From: Isoetes taiwanensis | Lineage: Eukaryota > Streptophyta > Lycopodiopsida > Isoetales > Isoetaceae | Length of the DNA stretch: 64,000 bases | Assembly (NCBI GenBank): GCA_021234155.1 | Contig: JAJEKV010000052.1 | Span: forward strand, 681,933-745,932 | Direction of reading: 5' to 3' | Shown here: positions 43,347 to 55,194 of the stretch, piece after piece | Position numbering within the stretch: the first letter of the stretch is position 1 | Layout of the letters: the number at the start of each line of letters is the position of its first letter | Position numbers and translations under genes: made by a program | Notes under the pieces: generated by a model | The model's database searches: none | Told to the model about the DNA's origin: nothing | Seen by the model: the letters and a program-made list of their open reading frames with translations, nothing else

Positions 43347-43956
43347 TCATTATACCTTGTCCAATCGACGGAAGGTATTCTTGGTATGCGTCTTTGAGGC
43401 GGCCCGTGAGACGGTCCTCCTTCAAGGCGAAGGCCCGCTCGCCCGCCTTCTGCTTCTTTACCACCTTAGGTGGCTTGGGCCACACTGGGTAAGGTGGTCT
43501 TGGGTCCGCCCTTCCCCCTTCATCTTCTTCCTCCTGCTCTTCTTCCTTCCCGCGTGCTCCTCCTCTCATGCCCAGGGAGGCTCCTCTATCCGCGCCGGTT
43601 GGTGGGGGCCGTCGTTCTTCTCTTAGATCCTCTGCTCCTGCCCGCCCTTGGCTCCTCCTCGGCAGCTCCCTCTTCCTCCCTTGCGGCCCTCTCTTACGGC
43701 CACTCATAGCCTTCTCCTTGCCCTTCTTCCTTGGCCTTGAGGGCAAGCCGTCCACTGTTGCTTTGGACACCTCTTCCCTCTGCTCTTCCCGCCGGGTATG
43801 CAGTGGCCCCGAGTGGCGAGGTCGTCGGAGTTCTTTGTGTTCCTGCCCGGCGAGGGGGCTGCTCGGCATCGTTATGGAGTGCGTCGCTGCCTTCTGCTGG
43901 TAGAGGAAGCCCTCTTCCCCCCTTCTTGGGTGGGAGGTGCTCGGGATCTTCTTCAC
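43234..43956 (-). pseudogene. Charged low-complexity reading frame near the 5' end of the chromovirus
   Basis: A 240-codon frame rich in R, K, E, G and P (RKKGKEKAMSGRKRGPQGRK ... GKEEEQEEEDEGGRADPR), starting about 640 bp inside the PBS. It overlaps the upstream end of the H3-like segment. It may be the N-terminal extension of an accessory protein, or a compositional artefact: the opposite strand is open too. No domain is recognised. Confidence 0.35.
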
Positions 43957-44599
43957 ATGGCGTCCCCTTTGCTAGGTTAAATGCTTCGAGGGTAGTGTAG
44001 GAGCTGTCACGGCTTCATGGGTTTGTTTGGTTCTTGCCATGCTTAGCGGTCTAGAAGTGGGGATAGGCTGGTCAAGAGAGAGAAGGTGGAGGAAAGTTTG
44101 GAGGGAAAAATGAGGTGTCAGGGATATTTAAAAGGAAGGGTCCCTGGGAATATTCTCCTACCATAATTACCCCTATTTATTAGCCCCCCTTATTAATTAC
44201 ACCCTATTTAATAGTTATTTAATTATTAAAATATATTAAACCTATATTAATTGATATTACACTTGAATTTCGAATTTTTCTAATGGTTCGAAGTGTAATC
44301 TATGAATTTGCGCCATTTTTCACCTGGGTCTCCGATTGGCATGATTCTTCGACCCATTTTAGGTGAAATTTGATGCAGATGCATGATTTTCACTCCAATT
44401 TTACTAGAAGATGAGTTTGACTCACTCAACTTTCGTCTAACACTTAACCTAAGTCCTGACCCACTACCTAGGAGAAAAATTTTTTTTTTCCCCCATTTTC
44501 GCGGTTCGATGGTGGAAATGTTTATTTCACACCCCTATAGGCCTGTTAGACTACTTCATGGTTATGGTCAGTGCTAGTTCTTGGTCAACCAAGAACATT
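43957..44599 (-). other. Untranslated leader of the chromovirus next to the PBS
   Basis: AT-rich sequence between the PBS and the first reading frame. Nothing further is recognised; a T/C-rich run lies near 44480..44492. Confidence 0.5.
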
Positions 44600-44611
44600 G
44601 CTCTGATACCA
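44600..44611 (-). other. Primer-binding site (iMet tRNA) of the chromovirus
   Basis: The minus strand reads TGGTATCAGAGC, complementary to the 3' end of plant initiator tRNA-Met, one base inside the 5' LTR. The same site is used by both copia elements of this window (6486..6497, 54684..54695). Confidence 0.93.
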
Positions 44612-44612
44612 T

Positions 44613-46228
44613 TGTGGACGCCCCGCTAAACATATCGCATACCAGCGATACCCCGCAGAAATCCCCATCCGGCCAAGAACCGCGATGGGCCCAAATCCCC
44701 CGCGACTCGAGGTGACTCTTAGTGCGGGAGGGAACACTAAGGTGTCTTACGCCTTCCCCTATGGGGGCTCCTATAAACAAATGAAGCGATAACACGCCGA
44801 ACCAGCATAAAACATATACAAATACTACCTCTGAGGGTAGTGCATCGCACATAAAACCAATGCAAAGATGATAATCACAAACCATAAAACAGAGAGCTCC
44901 TACCCGCCTGCACTGTAAGGAGGGTGACCGACCGGCTAGGCCTCAAGATAGAGCGTAACCGAGTCATGGCAATGGCGAGGGCTGGCATAGAACAATGGCT
45001 AGGGTTGACCACTCCATCCGCCCCCCCCCATGCATACTTTGCGATGGGCTAGATCAGGCTCGACAGACTCCCCAGCCTTCCTGGATACGCAATCCCATGG
45101 CATCACCCATCGGGACTACTCCAGGTTGCATCTCCCCGGTCCGATGAGGCAGAAGGGTTGCATCTCCCCTTCCTGTGGTCTAGAGGTGCCGTGGCGGCTA
45201 GAGAATCGTGATCGACACACGCGATTGCACCCGACTGAACCCCCCAAAACGAGAGCCAAGCCAACACTTGCGGCTCCCGAGAGGCGTGGCAACACCATTG
45301 CCCTGAGGTGTGGGACCCATGCTCGGCCCACACGGTGACCGACCATAAGCCTAGCCCACTATGGGATCCCCCGGCCCCCCCACTCGGCAGGATCCTCCCT
45401 CCACTTTCCCCTCTAGCCCCGCTTATCCGTCAGTCCGAGTCATATCATAGCCTCAATAGCCCGGGTGGGCTCCTATGCACAGCCAGCAACTAATAGGAAC
45501 TAAGGGATCTACTCTAGGAGCATACTACATATGGCTCTAGGTCTCTACCCCCTTCCCCATACAAGAGGAGCAACATGATCAACCATCATCACATCATGAG
45601 AATAATCATAAGAAGAACATCTTAACCTAATCATACAACTAACTAATAGTTAGGGTTCATTGATTAGGGTTCAAGATGTTGAATACGGGTTCTAGGATGG
45701 CTCTACTCTAGATACAAGATACTAGCATATCCGGAATGCTAATTCCATAAGCTATCACAACTACTATCCTACATACCGCTCTCAAGCTCTCCCTCCAGAT
45801 CCGGTGCCTCCATGGTCTTCGACTCACGTGATGCCGCTCTTGCTCCAAGAACGAAGTCTACCTCGGCCGGGCCGCCGCACCAGTCTATGCTACAAAGAAC
45901 GATGTTCAAAACGGGGTTTGAACGAGTAGGTGAGTCTCTAGGTGCTAGGGGGAAAGAGGCCTAGGGTTAGGGTTTAGGCCTATATGAGCTAGGTCCACCT
46001 AGGATGCCACGTGGCACCAATCGGGTGAGTCCTGTGTGGCGGGTGCCCAATAGGTTAAGGCCACATGGATAATGGTCTAAACCTATGGTTGGCTAAGTTA
46101 TGAGAATAACTTGGCCATGCCCCTTAGTGCCACCACTTATGGTATACAAGGCTATGAATGATAGACTTGTATAGTGACGGATCCAGGAATATACGTATTT
46201 ATGGCGTATATTCCCCTGGACCGTCACA
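44613..46228 (-). repeat. 5' LTR of the chromovirus (1616 bp)
   Basis: TGTGGACGCCCC at 44613 to ...CTGGACCGTCACA at 46228. It pairs with 33094..34734. It is followed by ACGTA, the repeated target site. Confidence 0.92.
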
Positions 46229-46233
46229 ACGTA

Positions 46234-48934
46234 TCAGCCATAATAAAACCCCCAAAACTCCATCCTTGAATATGGAAAATATCTGAAGTGACCGAAGCAC
46301 CAAGATATGTGAGGATGTTGTGAAATGAACCTAAGAGTCGAACCACAAAAAACATACTACAAAATATTGATGAAAGGGAATAAAGTAACAGAGATAATGC
46401 ACTTGGGACAACGGAATGAGCAAATGATGCGAGAGCGCACACCAGAAAAAAGACGACAAGGGAGAATAATGCGAACTCAGAGCAATTATCTCAAAGCGAC
46501 TAAAGGTAGGCAAGGAAAGCAAAAGATGCCAAGTGAAAGAACTCAAAACAACTAGAGGACCAACATGAAGTAAATTGGCAAAAAAACCTCAAGGGATAAG
46601 ATATAAAGCAAAAGACTAAATGAATGACCTGGGCCAACGCATAAAGGGGTAGAAACCTTAGACTAATTGCACTGGGTACGAAGACAGGTCTCAGTCAAGA
46701 ACCCCTTCAAGGAGGATCCAAAAACATATGAGCAAAAAAGTAAACCGAGATCAGAGATCACAAAAATTATCTAATAGAAGCTGAAATTCACATCAGTGGA
46801 GATAAAGATGTATGATATATGATGATCGACAATGTCCAAAAAACAACGTAAGAAAAAGCACAGAAGTGGGTCAAGTATATAAAACAAAATGAGCTATAAA
46901 AGAAGACAATGCAAAGAATGGATCTAATGTGCATACACATCTCAAACAAGAAGAACGCATTGAAAAAGAAATCAAATAGGCTTAAAAAGGGATCAAACGT
47001 GCATTAAACATAATGTCCGAGACCAAAAGAACTGTACACTTGACAAAAAGCCCAAGATGAAGCAATTTAAGGTGAACATCAAGTGCACAATGATGATGAA
47101 AACTAAATCGACATAGTTACCAAGGAAATTAGAAGCATGTAAAGAAACCCCCATGAACATAATAACTGGGACAAAGTAGAGATGGTACAGACAAATAATC
47201 AACCCAATACCATTACCTTTGTAAGCCTCGAAGCCAATGACCCATCTAGTATGAACGCCATGAGCTAAATTTAATTCCTCAATAAAAAACATGCCTTGAA
47301 AGGTATTGAGACCATGGCCTTGTATATGCAAACCTGTCATAGTCGTCTGAGAAAATTGATGTATATGCAAACCCGTCATAGTCATCTCGAGAAAATTGAT
47401 GAAGCACCCACCTGCCTCTATATGCACATGTTCAACCCAGTGTCAATAATCGGCCCAACATTTGTTTACGTGGCCTACGAGCCTCATGGAGAGACTTGCC
47501 AAAAAATGGGTAAGAAATAGCTGTTAATGGCAAATTGGAGGAACCTAAGGAAGTTTGTCATTTGTGAATGCACCAAAAGTTCTAGAGGCAAATGGTGGAA
47601 ACAAACTCTTTAAAATGACCATTATAAAGAATGGACCGTTGTAAAGAAAGAATTCGAAAAAGCTACTAATTCGAAGATATGAAGAAACTGCTTGACTAAG
47701 ACAATTATAAATGCCAAGAACAAAGAGACCAAAGTGACTAGGACCCAACCAATAGCCTATACCAGAATAAAATAAACAATGAATAGAAACATAAAGGGCA
47801 TCAAAAAACTAAAGAGAGGTAAAAAGAGAAACGAGAAACCTGGTATCCCTGGTGAAAGGCAAAGCAGAGATCGGACCCGTGTATCCCCGGCTGTTGAACT
47901 CAAGCGTCGTCTGGCGGTGGATGCTCTAGAGCCGACCAGTAAACTTCAAAAACACAAACAATCTGGAAGAACAAGCAGAAAAGGACCACGGATCCCCCGA
48001 GTTAGCCCATCCAGCGAAAAAACAGAGGGGGAAAACTGCCTAAACGGATCAAATGCAAGAGCAAGAAAGAAAAAATCCCAAACAGTAAAAAGAAAATGAA
48101 TAGAGCACCGATCATAAGCCGTCAAAAAATAGCCCGGGATCAATCTACCACTATGAGTTCAATCGAGAAAAAAAGCAAGAAGAGATGGCAAGCTAAAGGT
48201 AATCGAAATAGGATAGAGGGCAGACTGTACAAGCAAGCTGATTCGGCAAGGAAACAAGATTCAACACTCCTGGGCTGGAAATCGGATTTGGTGAAAGCAC
48301 AATAGGATTAGGGGAAACATCCGATAGCTTACTGGGGGATGTAAACATGGGTGAAGGCGGATCCGATGGGATAAAGGGTTGAAGATCGCGTGAAGGGAGT
48401 AAAAACCATACTAGGATCTGACGATTTGGTAAGACAAGATCACCAAAAACTCAAAACGAAACAAGCAAAGAAACCTAAAAGCAAGTGAATAAACCGACCA
48501 ACCAAAGACAATCCGGGCCAGGATTGAAACTCGCACTGAATGAATTTGGACCGAAGTGTGCACATGTGCATCCGCCGCACTTGGTCTTGAAATCAAAGCA
48601 GAAGGCCGGAAGATCGGCATGCAACGAAGAGCCCTTCTGATTGTTGAATCACCAAAGAAATCCAGAGACACTAAACCTGGGTGATCTTGCACTCATAGCG
48701 AAACAGCCCATCAGGCAAGATTCTAAGGTAGAAAATCTGATGAACTAAGGAAGCTAGAAGAAACAGAATAGAATGGATTGAAACTTGTGGAGCCAAAAAT
48801 GAGTAGAATAGAAAGGAGCTCATGAGAACGCCGATGGCTGGAAATGAGGAAGAAGGCAGTATAAATAGGAGAGCAAGATAGGGCGTCCCCATCCAAGGAA
48901 TGTCGATTCTATTGCTATTGCAATAGAATCGTGG
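46234..48934. mobile_element. Unclassified element, unit 2 of the pair, right part
   Basis: It continues unit 2 beyond the chromovirus. It ends with the same 165 bp as unit 1, including the palindrome CGATTCTATTG...CAATAGAATCG and GTGGCATT, and then joins dispersed repeat copy A at GTTAACATC. A two-copy repeat of about 35 bp (TATATGCAAACC(T/C)GTCATAGTC) lies at 47326..47402. A hydrophobic minus-strand frame (46993..47427) and a basic plus-strand frame (47779..48099) are open, but I recognise neither. Confidence 0.55.
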
Positions 48935-49971
48935 CATTGTTAACATCAAGTATAATGTCACGTATTGTTACAAGTTAGACCGTAATTGTATCAAATATAA
49001 TTTCACATGTTCTACCACCTACAATACTATCTATGACCGATTTTATCTTATCCCTAAACTTAAAGCGTCAAGTCACACAACATAATATCGAAGATTTCAC
49101 CTCTAATACCATTTTGTACGTGATTTGCGTTATTTATTAAGGCATTGATTATTTCTACAATATTATCCAATGGTTTCGTAGGTTTGGTAAAACCCTCGCT
49201 CTGGCGGGAGAAATCAGAAAAACATCTAGGCGAATGATTTTTTTTCCTTATTTTTATGACCCTAGTAAACTTTGGTGTCTTCTTTTTGAAAAGTTAAGAA
49301 TATTATTTGCCACTAGGCATAACACTACCGTTCCATCCTTGTGGTGCAGCACAACTTGTCTCTAGTTGTAATGTGGTATGTAATCAATCTTCATACAACA
49401 TCGGCAAATGTTTTTAGCAATGTGGTACTGTGTTAAAAATGATCAAAAAAAGTGGGTGACATTGCATTATCTTTTCTAGTTCATGAACTTGTTGCAAGAT
49501 GCTTGTGCATATATATGCTGATGTGGCTTATTATTCCTGTATGAGCAATTCCAATTTTGCCTTACGATAGTATGTTGAATGACGTCTCTCGTGAAACACA
49601 TGCAAATAATCTGAGAGGGTGGTAATTTTTGCGGTATTTGAGACTACAATGTAAAGTTAGTAGAATTCTTTCTCTACTTCCAAAGGAAATGCGTTGTTCA
49701 AGCTATTATGGCAATGGGCTAATTTGGGTTTGATTCTAGTTCATTTGTATGTTTTTGTATGTTCTAAATTCAATCGCTTCAAATAATGAACTAAGAATGT
49801 CCACACATAATCTCCATTGAATATAAGCTCCTCAATATGACTAACTCCTTTCTCCATTTAACTATAGTCACAATGCAACCATTTAGAATATATGAAATAC
49901 AGACCTTATTGTCTCGACCTTAAACCAAAACTGAGTTTCCCCGCGAATGCCCTATTCATCTTTGTTTTTCC
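48935..49971. repeat. Dispersed repeat copy A, third part
   Basis: It matches copy B (60914..60963 and 63022..64000) almost perfectly up to the end of the window; copy B stops only because the window stops. The point 48990/48991 (ATTGTA|TCAAAT) is the empty site of the Helitron in copy B. No gene is seen. Confidence 0.93.
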
Positions 49972-50207
49972 ATTTTGTAGCCTCCAGTCCGGCCGATCGG
50001 CCTAACCGTCAGCTGTATTACCTCATCCGGATCGAAGCATGGCTGCTCAACATTGGACCGAGTTTAAAACGTCGGTTCCCTCCGAAATGCTTGGTCAACT
50101 TTCCTAAACAAATGCAATTTTCCCTTTTATCTCATGACTCTAAATAACCATAGGATTTTTGCACTTCACAACGTTACAACCTTAGGCCCCTTTTGATGTC
50201 AATAACA
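49972..50207. other. Spacer between the repeat and the copia element
   Basis: No gene. It may be a further part of the dispersed repeat, but copy B ends at the window edge and cannot be compared. Confidence 0.4.
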
Positions 50208-50450
50208 TGTAGATATTCTTCACCATGACCTTAGGCTCACAACCATAGTCATTTGCATTCCAACTTCCAGGATTAAATATCATAAGCTACTGACTGCAAT
50301 TTCTAAGGCTCTGCGAAATCTTCCCCTTTAATCAAATCATCTTTATTCTCAGGTAATGCTAACCTTCACTGCAAGTTGAACTTATCACACATCTCTTGTA
50401 CAACTCAAAATTTGATATGAACCATAATATTTTACATTCCCCTTTTCAAA

Positions 50451-52061
50451 TCAAATTTTTGTAATGTCTTTACAGTTCAGCATTCCTGCAAGTTTCTGAT
50501 GTCTCTTCCAGTTCAGTGCCTTTGTAAAAACATCTGCCAGTTGATAAACTAACTGAATATTTCCTTTTTGAACCATGTCCCTAATATAGTGCATCTCCAT
50601 TTCGATATGTTTAGTTCTCTCATGAAGAACATGGTTCTTTGCCATGGCAATGCAACTCTGATTATCACAATAGAGCTTAGTACTTTCATTTTGTGTAATT
50701 CCCAATTCATCCAGCAATCTCCTTGTCCAAACAATTTCTTTGGCTGCTAAAGTTGTTGCAGCATATTCAGATTCTGCACTAGATAAAGCAATTCATGTTT
50801 GTTTCTTGCACCTCCAACTTATGGGAGCTCCACCCAGCAATAAAACATATCCAGAAGTGGATTTTCGTTCATCCATGTCTCCACACCAATCTGCATCAGA
50901 GTAGCATTTCAATTGCAAGTCATCTGTCTTATAAATTATCCCAAGGTTCTTTGTCCCCTTCAAGTACCTAAGAACTTTCTTTGCAGCCAGCCAATGTTCA
51001 AAACCAGGATTGTTATTGTATCTACTTAACATATTCACAACAAATGTGATATCTGGCCTGGTGTTGTTTGCCAAGAAGAGCAAACTTTCTATTAATTGTC
51101 TATACGGAATTTTTCTCATTTTCTTTGTTTCTTTATCTGTTTGAGGGCACATCCTTTTTGAGATCTTACAACCTGGAAGGATTGGAGCTTTGACTGGGTT
51201 ACTATCCTGCATATGGAACTTTTCCAAAACAGTTTCTATATATTTTTACTGACATAAAGATATGGTTTTTCTGGCTTTATCTCTCTTCACCTGCACCCCA
51301 AGGAATTGTGACAGTTCACCAAGATCTGTCATTTTATATCTGCTTTTCATCATTTCCTTACATTCTTCCATAAATTTTGTACTGTTAGAAGCTAATATGC
51401 AGTCATCTACATAGATAGCCATAATGCAAAAATTCTCTTGCTTTCTCAACACATAAACATTTCCATCATTTATCAGCTTTGTAAATCCCTTCTCTTTCAG
51501 AAATTCATTTATGCAAGCATACCACTCTCGAGGTGATTGCCTTAGACCATAAACAACCTTTTTTAATTTCCACACCTTTCCAATTCCCATCTCAAAGCCC
51601 TGAGCTTGATTCATATAAATTTCTTCCTTCAGATCTGCATTCAAAAATGCAGTGCAAACGTCCATGTGTTGCAAATCCAAATCCAATGCATTTGCCATTG
51701 CAATTATTGTTCTGATGCTAACTAATTTGACCACTGGAGAGTAAGTTTCCTCAAAATCAATTCCTTTTCTTTGTGCATATACTTGAGCAACTAACCGTGC
51801 CTTATACTTTGGAGTCCCATCAGAATTTACCTTAAGCTTATAAATCCATTTGTTTCCTATAGACTGTTTTCCTTTTGGCAAATCTGTAAGCTCATAAGTA
51901 CAAGTTCTGTCAAAAGATTCCATTTCCTCCATCATTGCTTGTCTCCATTTGTGACTTTCAATGCTATTAATTGCCTCCTCATAATCTTCTGGTACCCCAG
52001 CTTGCATTATCATTAATGCTTCATCAATACTTAACTCATGTTGTTCTAGTCCTCCTGCCAT
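50451..52061 (-). pseudogene. copia reverse transcriptase and RNase H
   Basis: The RT begins ESFDRTCTYELTDLPKGKQS IGNKWIYKLK and continues KARLVAQVYAQRKGIDFEET YSPVVKLVSIRTIIAMA, HMDVCTAFLNADLKEEIYMN and YVDDCILASNS (the YVDD catalytic box). The linker is QDSNPVKAPILPGCKISK. RNase H follows with CYSDADWCGDMDERKSTSGY VLLLGGAPISW and the terminal LYCDNQSCIAMAKNHVLHER TKHIEM. Typical of Ty1/copia. Broken. Confidence 0.9.
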
Positions 52062-54667
52062 CTTCTACTGTATCCAGATTTAATTCTTCCATAAGCCTTT
52101 CCCATTCTGTTTTCCTTCTTTTCTGTTTAGCATACTCTGTTATTTCTTTATTTTCAGCATTCTCTTTTGAAGATTCAAGTGTGCTTGTGTCAGTCACATG
52201 CAAATTTATATTTGTTTCTTCTTCTTCTTCTTCTGATTCTGTATCAGAATCAATGCTTTCACTAGCAACCTTAGTTGCATCAACCTGTTCATGCACTGTG
52301 GCATTTGTATCAGCATTTAATTTGGCTTCCTCCTCTTTTGTCTCAGGTTTATACAAGACATTTTCAACAAATATAACATCCCTACTAACCATAATGGTTT
52401 TTCTCAAAGGATTGTACATTCTGTACCCTTTAGAATTGTCATCATATCCTACAAGATACGTGACCACTGACCTGTCGTCCAATTTTCTTCTCATTTCTTG
52501 AGGTACATGTGTGTACCCTAAGCATCCAAATACTTTAAATTTGTCATAATTAGGCAGTTTACCTGATCACATTTGTTCAGGACATTTTCCTTCAATACTT
52601 ACTGATGGCAAGGTATTTTAGATCATTACTGCTGTCGTAACTACTTCTTCCCAGAGGAAATTTGGCAAACCAGCTTGCTTGATCATGGATCTTGTGGCAT
52701 TCAATATTGATTTATTTTTTCTCTCAGCTACACCATTCTGCTGAGGGGTATAACTACAAGCATATTGTCTTTTTATACCTTTATCTCTACAATATTTCTT
52801 AAACTTGAATGAAAGGTACTCACCTCCCCTATCCGACCTCACACATTTGATCTTCTTCCCTGTCTCAAGCTCCACCTCAGCTGCATATTCCTTGAATGCC
52901 TCAAAGGCTAGACCCTTTGTTCTTAAACAATAGATCTTGGTCTTCCTGCTGTAGTCATCCATGAAGGTTATGAAAAATCTTTTTCCTGTTAATCCTGTCA
53001 CATTTAGAGGACCACATAAGTCAGTATGGATTAAGCCTAGGATTTCATTTGACCTTCCCTTAGCCTTAGAGAATGGTAATCTGGAATGCTTGCCTAACAT
53101 GCAACCCCTGCATATGTAATTTTCCATCCTGCTGTCTTCAGATTTGATCCAACCATTTTTTATCATTGCTTCTATATTCTTAATGTTGGTATGACCAAGT
53201 CTTTGGTGCCATGTTGCTATATTTGGGATTGTGGATAGGTTTGCAGTTCCAACACATTTTGCATTTATACCAAATAAATTTCCAACCCTCCTGCCCAAAA
53301 ACTTTAGTTGACTTCCTTCAAAGATCTTGCATTGCATTTGTTCAAATACAACTTTAAAACCCATGTCCACAAGCTGAGATATGGATATTAAATTTCTGAC
53401 CAAACTTGGTACACATAGAACATTTTTTAAATTCACAATTTCTCCTTCTAAAGTGAACAATTCAAGTATCCCCGTTTCCTCCACCTTTTGCAAATTGCCA
53501 TTACCAACTTGGATGTATCCTCCATGGTTTTCTTTTCTTTCCCTCAAGATTTTGGAGTTGCAAGCAATTGTTTTTTCGGCTCCACTATCTAGTATCAGAA
53601 AGTCATCATTGTCAATATTGTCATAACAAGAAAAAATTCCATTTTGACATACCTCTTCATTTCTGTATCTTCTTCAAGCAGAATTTCTTCTGCTATATTA
53701 GCTTCATGGTATGCATTTCTTCCTCTGCCCCTTCCTCTTCCTCTCATGCCTGCATTTCCCCTTCCTCCTTTTCCCCTTCCTTTCGAATTTCCTTTTGGGC
53801 TTGAGCAGTTTGAGGCATAATGGCCTCTACCTCCACAATTATAACAATTTATCTGCTTCACTAGATTAGGACAATTAATCTTCAAATGACCAAACTGATC
53901 ACAATTGTAACATGGACCTAATTTTCTGTCTTCTCTCTTTCCTTTATTTTTTGTGAACAGAATTTGTGATGTTTCTTCCTTTTCTAGAACTCTGTTTTGT
54001 TCAATTTCTGTTTTGAGCATTCTTTCTGCTTCCATTCTAGTTTTTGCTATTGTCCTAATGAATATTGACACATTTCCCAAACTTGCAACTACTCTAGAGA
54101 TTGCCAAGACTTGTTGCTGCTGTGTATAGTACACTCTTGCCCCTTCTAAGTCTGCAATAATGTTGTCAAAGTTCTGGAAAAAATCATTCACATTATCCCT
54201 CTCATTAAACTTCAGTCTTCTCAGCTCATTCTCTAATACATCAATTTGTGATGAGGTTTTTTCTTCATATGTTAGCAACATATACTTCCACATTTGTTTA
54301 GGATTCATACCTCTAAGTTTCAATACTATGCTTGAGCTCACCTTGCTCATTATAATTCCTTGTGCCTCTCTTACTTTAGAGCTATCTTCAAACAATTTTC
54401 TTCTTGTCACATGACTTACTTCTCGAGCTTGTTCTTCCTCAGTTGTTCTTCATTTGATGAAGAACTTCCTTCTGCTACAACAGCATTTTTCCCAAGCACA
54501 CTGCTTCTGCCTCCTGAACTTCTCATGTCCTCATTGTCTTCTATGAGATCCCATAGATCTTCTACCTGCAATACATGTTTCACCTTCTCTTTCCAAACCT
54601 GGAAACCTGAATCTCCCTTGAACACTTCAATTGCATTGAGCAATCCTGCACCAAATCTGCTTGCCAT
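52036..54667 (-). pseudogene. copia Gag, protease and integrase
   Basis: It starts MASRFGAGLLNAIEVFKGDS (ATG at 54667) and has the UBN2-type Gag (MWKYMLLTYEEKTSSQIDVL), knuckles CYNCDQFGHLKINC and CYNCGGRGHYASNC, an RGRG-rich linker, and the integrase finger (TWHQRLGHTN ... CRGCMLGKHSRLPF). Then come the integrase core (LIHTDLCGPLNVTGLTGKRF then FITFMDDYSRKTK ... YTPQQNGVAERKNKSILNAT) and the acidic linker before RT (52036..52494). Compared with the element at 4383..7210 the parts correspond one to one. Broken. Confidence 0.88.
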
Positions 54668-54810
54668 GATGTGATCTTAACCTGCTCTGATACCAATGTA
54701 GGAATTTAAAGATCAACAGTCAATGAGGTCAAATTAACTACACCAAATCTTCAAACAAGACATACAAAGTCAAATGGATAACTACACCAACAATGTAGTC
54801 TCAACCATAT

Positions 54811-54856
54811 TCTTAATTCAATCGCTTCAAATAATGAACTAAGAATGTCCACACAG
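54811..54856. repeat. Stray 40-bp piece of the dispersed repeat
   Basis: AATTCAATCGCTTCAAATAA... up to GTCCACACA repeats 49767..49807 and 63797..63834. It stands at the right edge of the copia element, before a G-rich junction. Confidence 0.85.
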
Positions 54857-55194
54857 GGGGAATTTTTTTTTAGGTTTTTTTGAAACATGTTTTTTGAGTT
54901 TTTATGGAATATTCTTAATATTCCAAGAATCGTCAGGATACAATGTTTGCCTAATCAACCTAATCATAGAACAATGTTGGTATCTAGATAATAACAACAT
55001 TTAATAATATAAACAAGAAGAATTGGAGAATTACACCTAGAAAGTAGACAGGTCGATTACAGTATAAGAAAATCCGAATAGCATAGTAATTTATGTCACT
55101 GCAATAATTGCAGAGACTACACAGAAATATTTTATGTCAGATAATAATATTTTATGTCACTATATAAATGACAGAGATATTTTATATTTTCAGA
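54857..55194. other. AT-rich spacer downstream of the methyltransferase gene
   Basis: No gene. It would hold the 3' untranslated region of the gene that ends at 55195. A two-fold (A)TTTTATGTCA(C/G) repeat is seen near 55127..55160. Confidence 0.4.

Larger units (their letters stand above)
33094..46228 (-). mobile_element. 13.1-kb Ty3/gypsy chromovirus with both LTRs, inserted into unit 2
   Basis: It has two LTRs (33094..34734 and 44613..46228) with TG/CA ends, a 5-bp target duplication ACGTA, an iMet PBS (44600..44611) and a polypurine tract (34735..34746). Read on the minus strand the order is 5' LTR, PBS, a 4-kb leader with extra reading frames including a histone-H3-like segment, Gag, protease, RT, RNase H, integrase, chromodomain, PPT, 3' LTR. 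The chromodomain after integrase makes it a chromovirus. It is structurally complete but broken, with roughly ten or more breaks over the coding part. The LTRs differ at many positions, so the insertion is not recent. It is unusually long because of the leader. Confidence 0.92.
50208..54815 (-). mobile_element. Ty1/copia element with gag-PR-IN-RT-RNase H, broken
   Basis: On the minus strand the order is PBS (54684..54695), Gag with two zinc knuckles, integrase, RT, RNase H, a polypurine tract (GAAAAGGGGAA at about 50437..50447) and a likely 3' LTR (about 50208..50436, TGTAG...TTACA). A short LTR-like start (TGTAGGAATTT, 54697) follows the PBS, but a full second LTR matching the first cannot be found, so the right end is truncated or rearranged. 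All coding domains are present, with around six or more breaks. It is close in sequence to the truncated copia element at 4383..7210 and belongs to the same broad lineage. Confidence 0.85.

Noticed and set aside
46993-47427. Hydrophobic 144-codon minus-strand frame resembling a membrane protein
   Set aside because: Composition-driven (T-rich strand), contains a direct repeat, and I cannot place it in any membrane protein family.
49767-54856. The 40-bp block on both sides of the copia element as a target-site duplication
   Set aside because: Far too long for copia (4-6 bp), and on the left it continues as part of the dispersed repeat for another 160 bp before the element begins.
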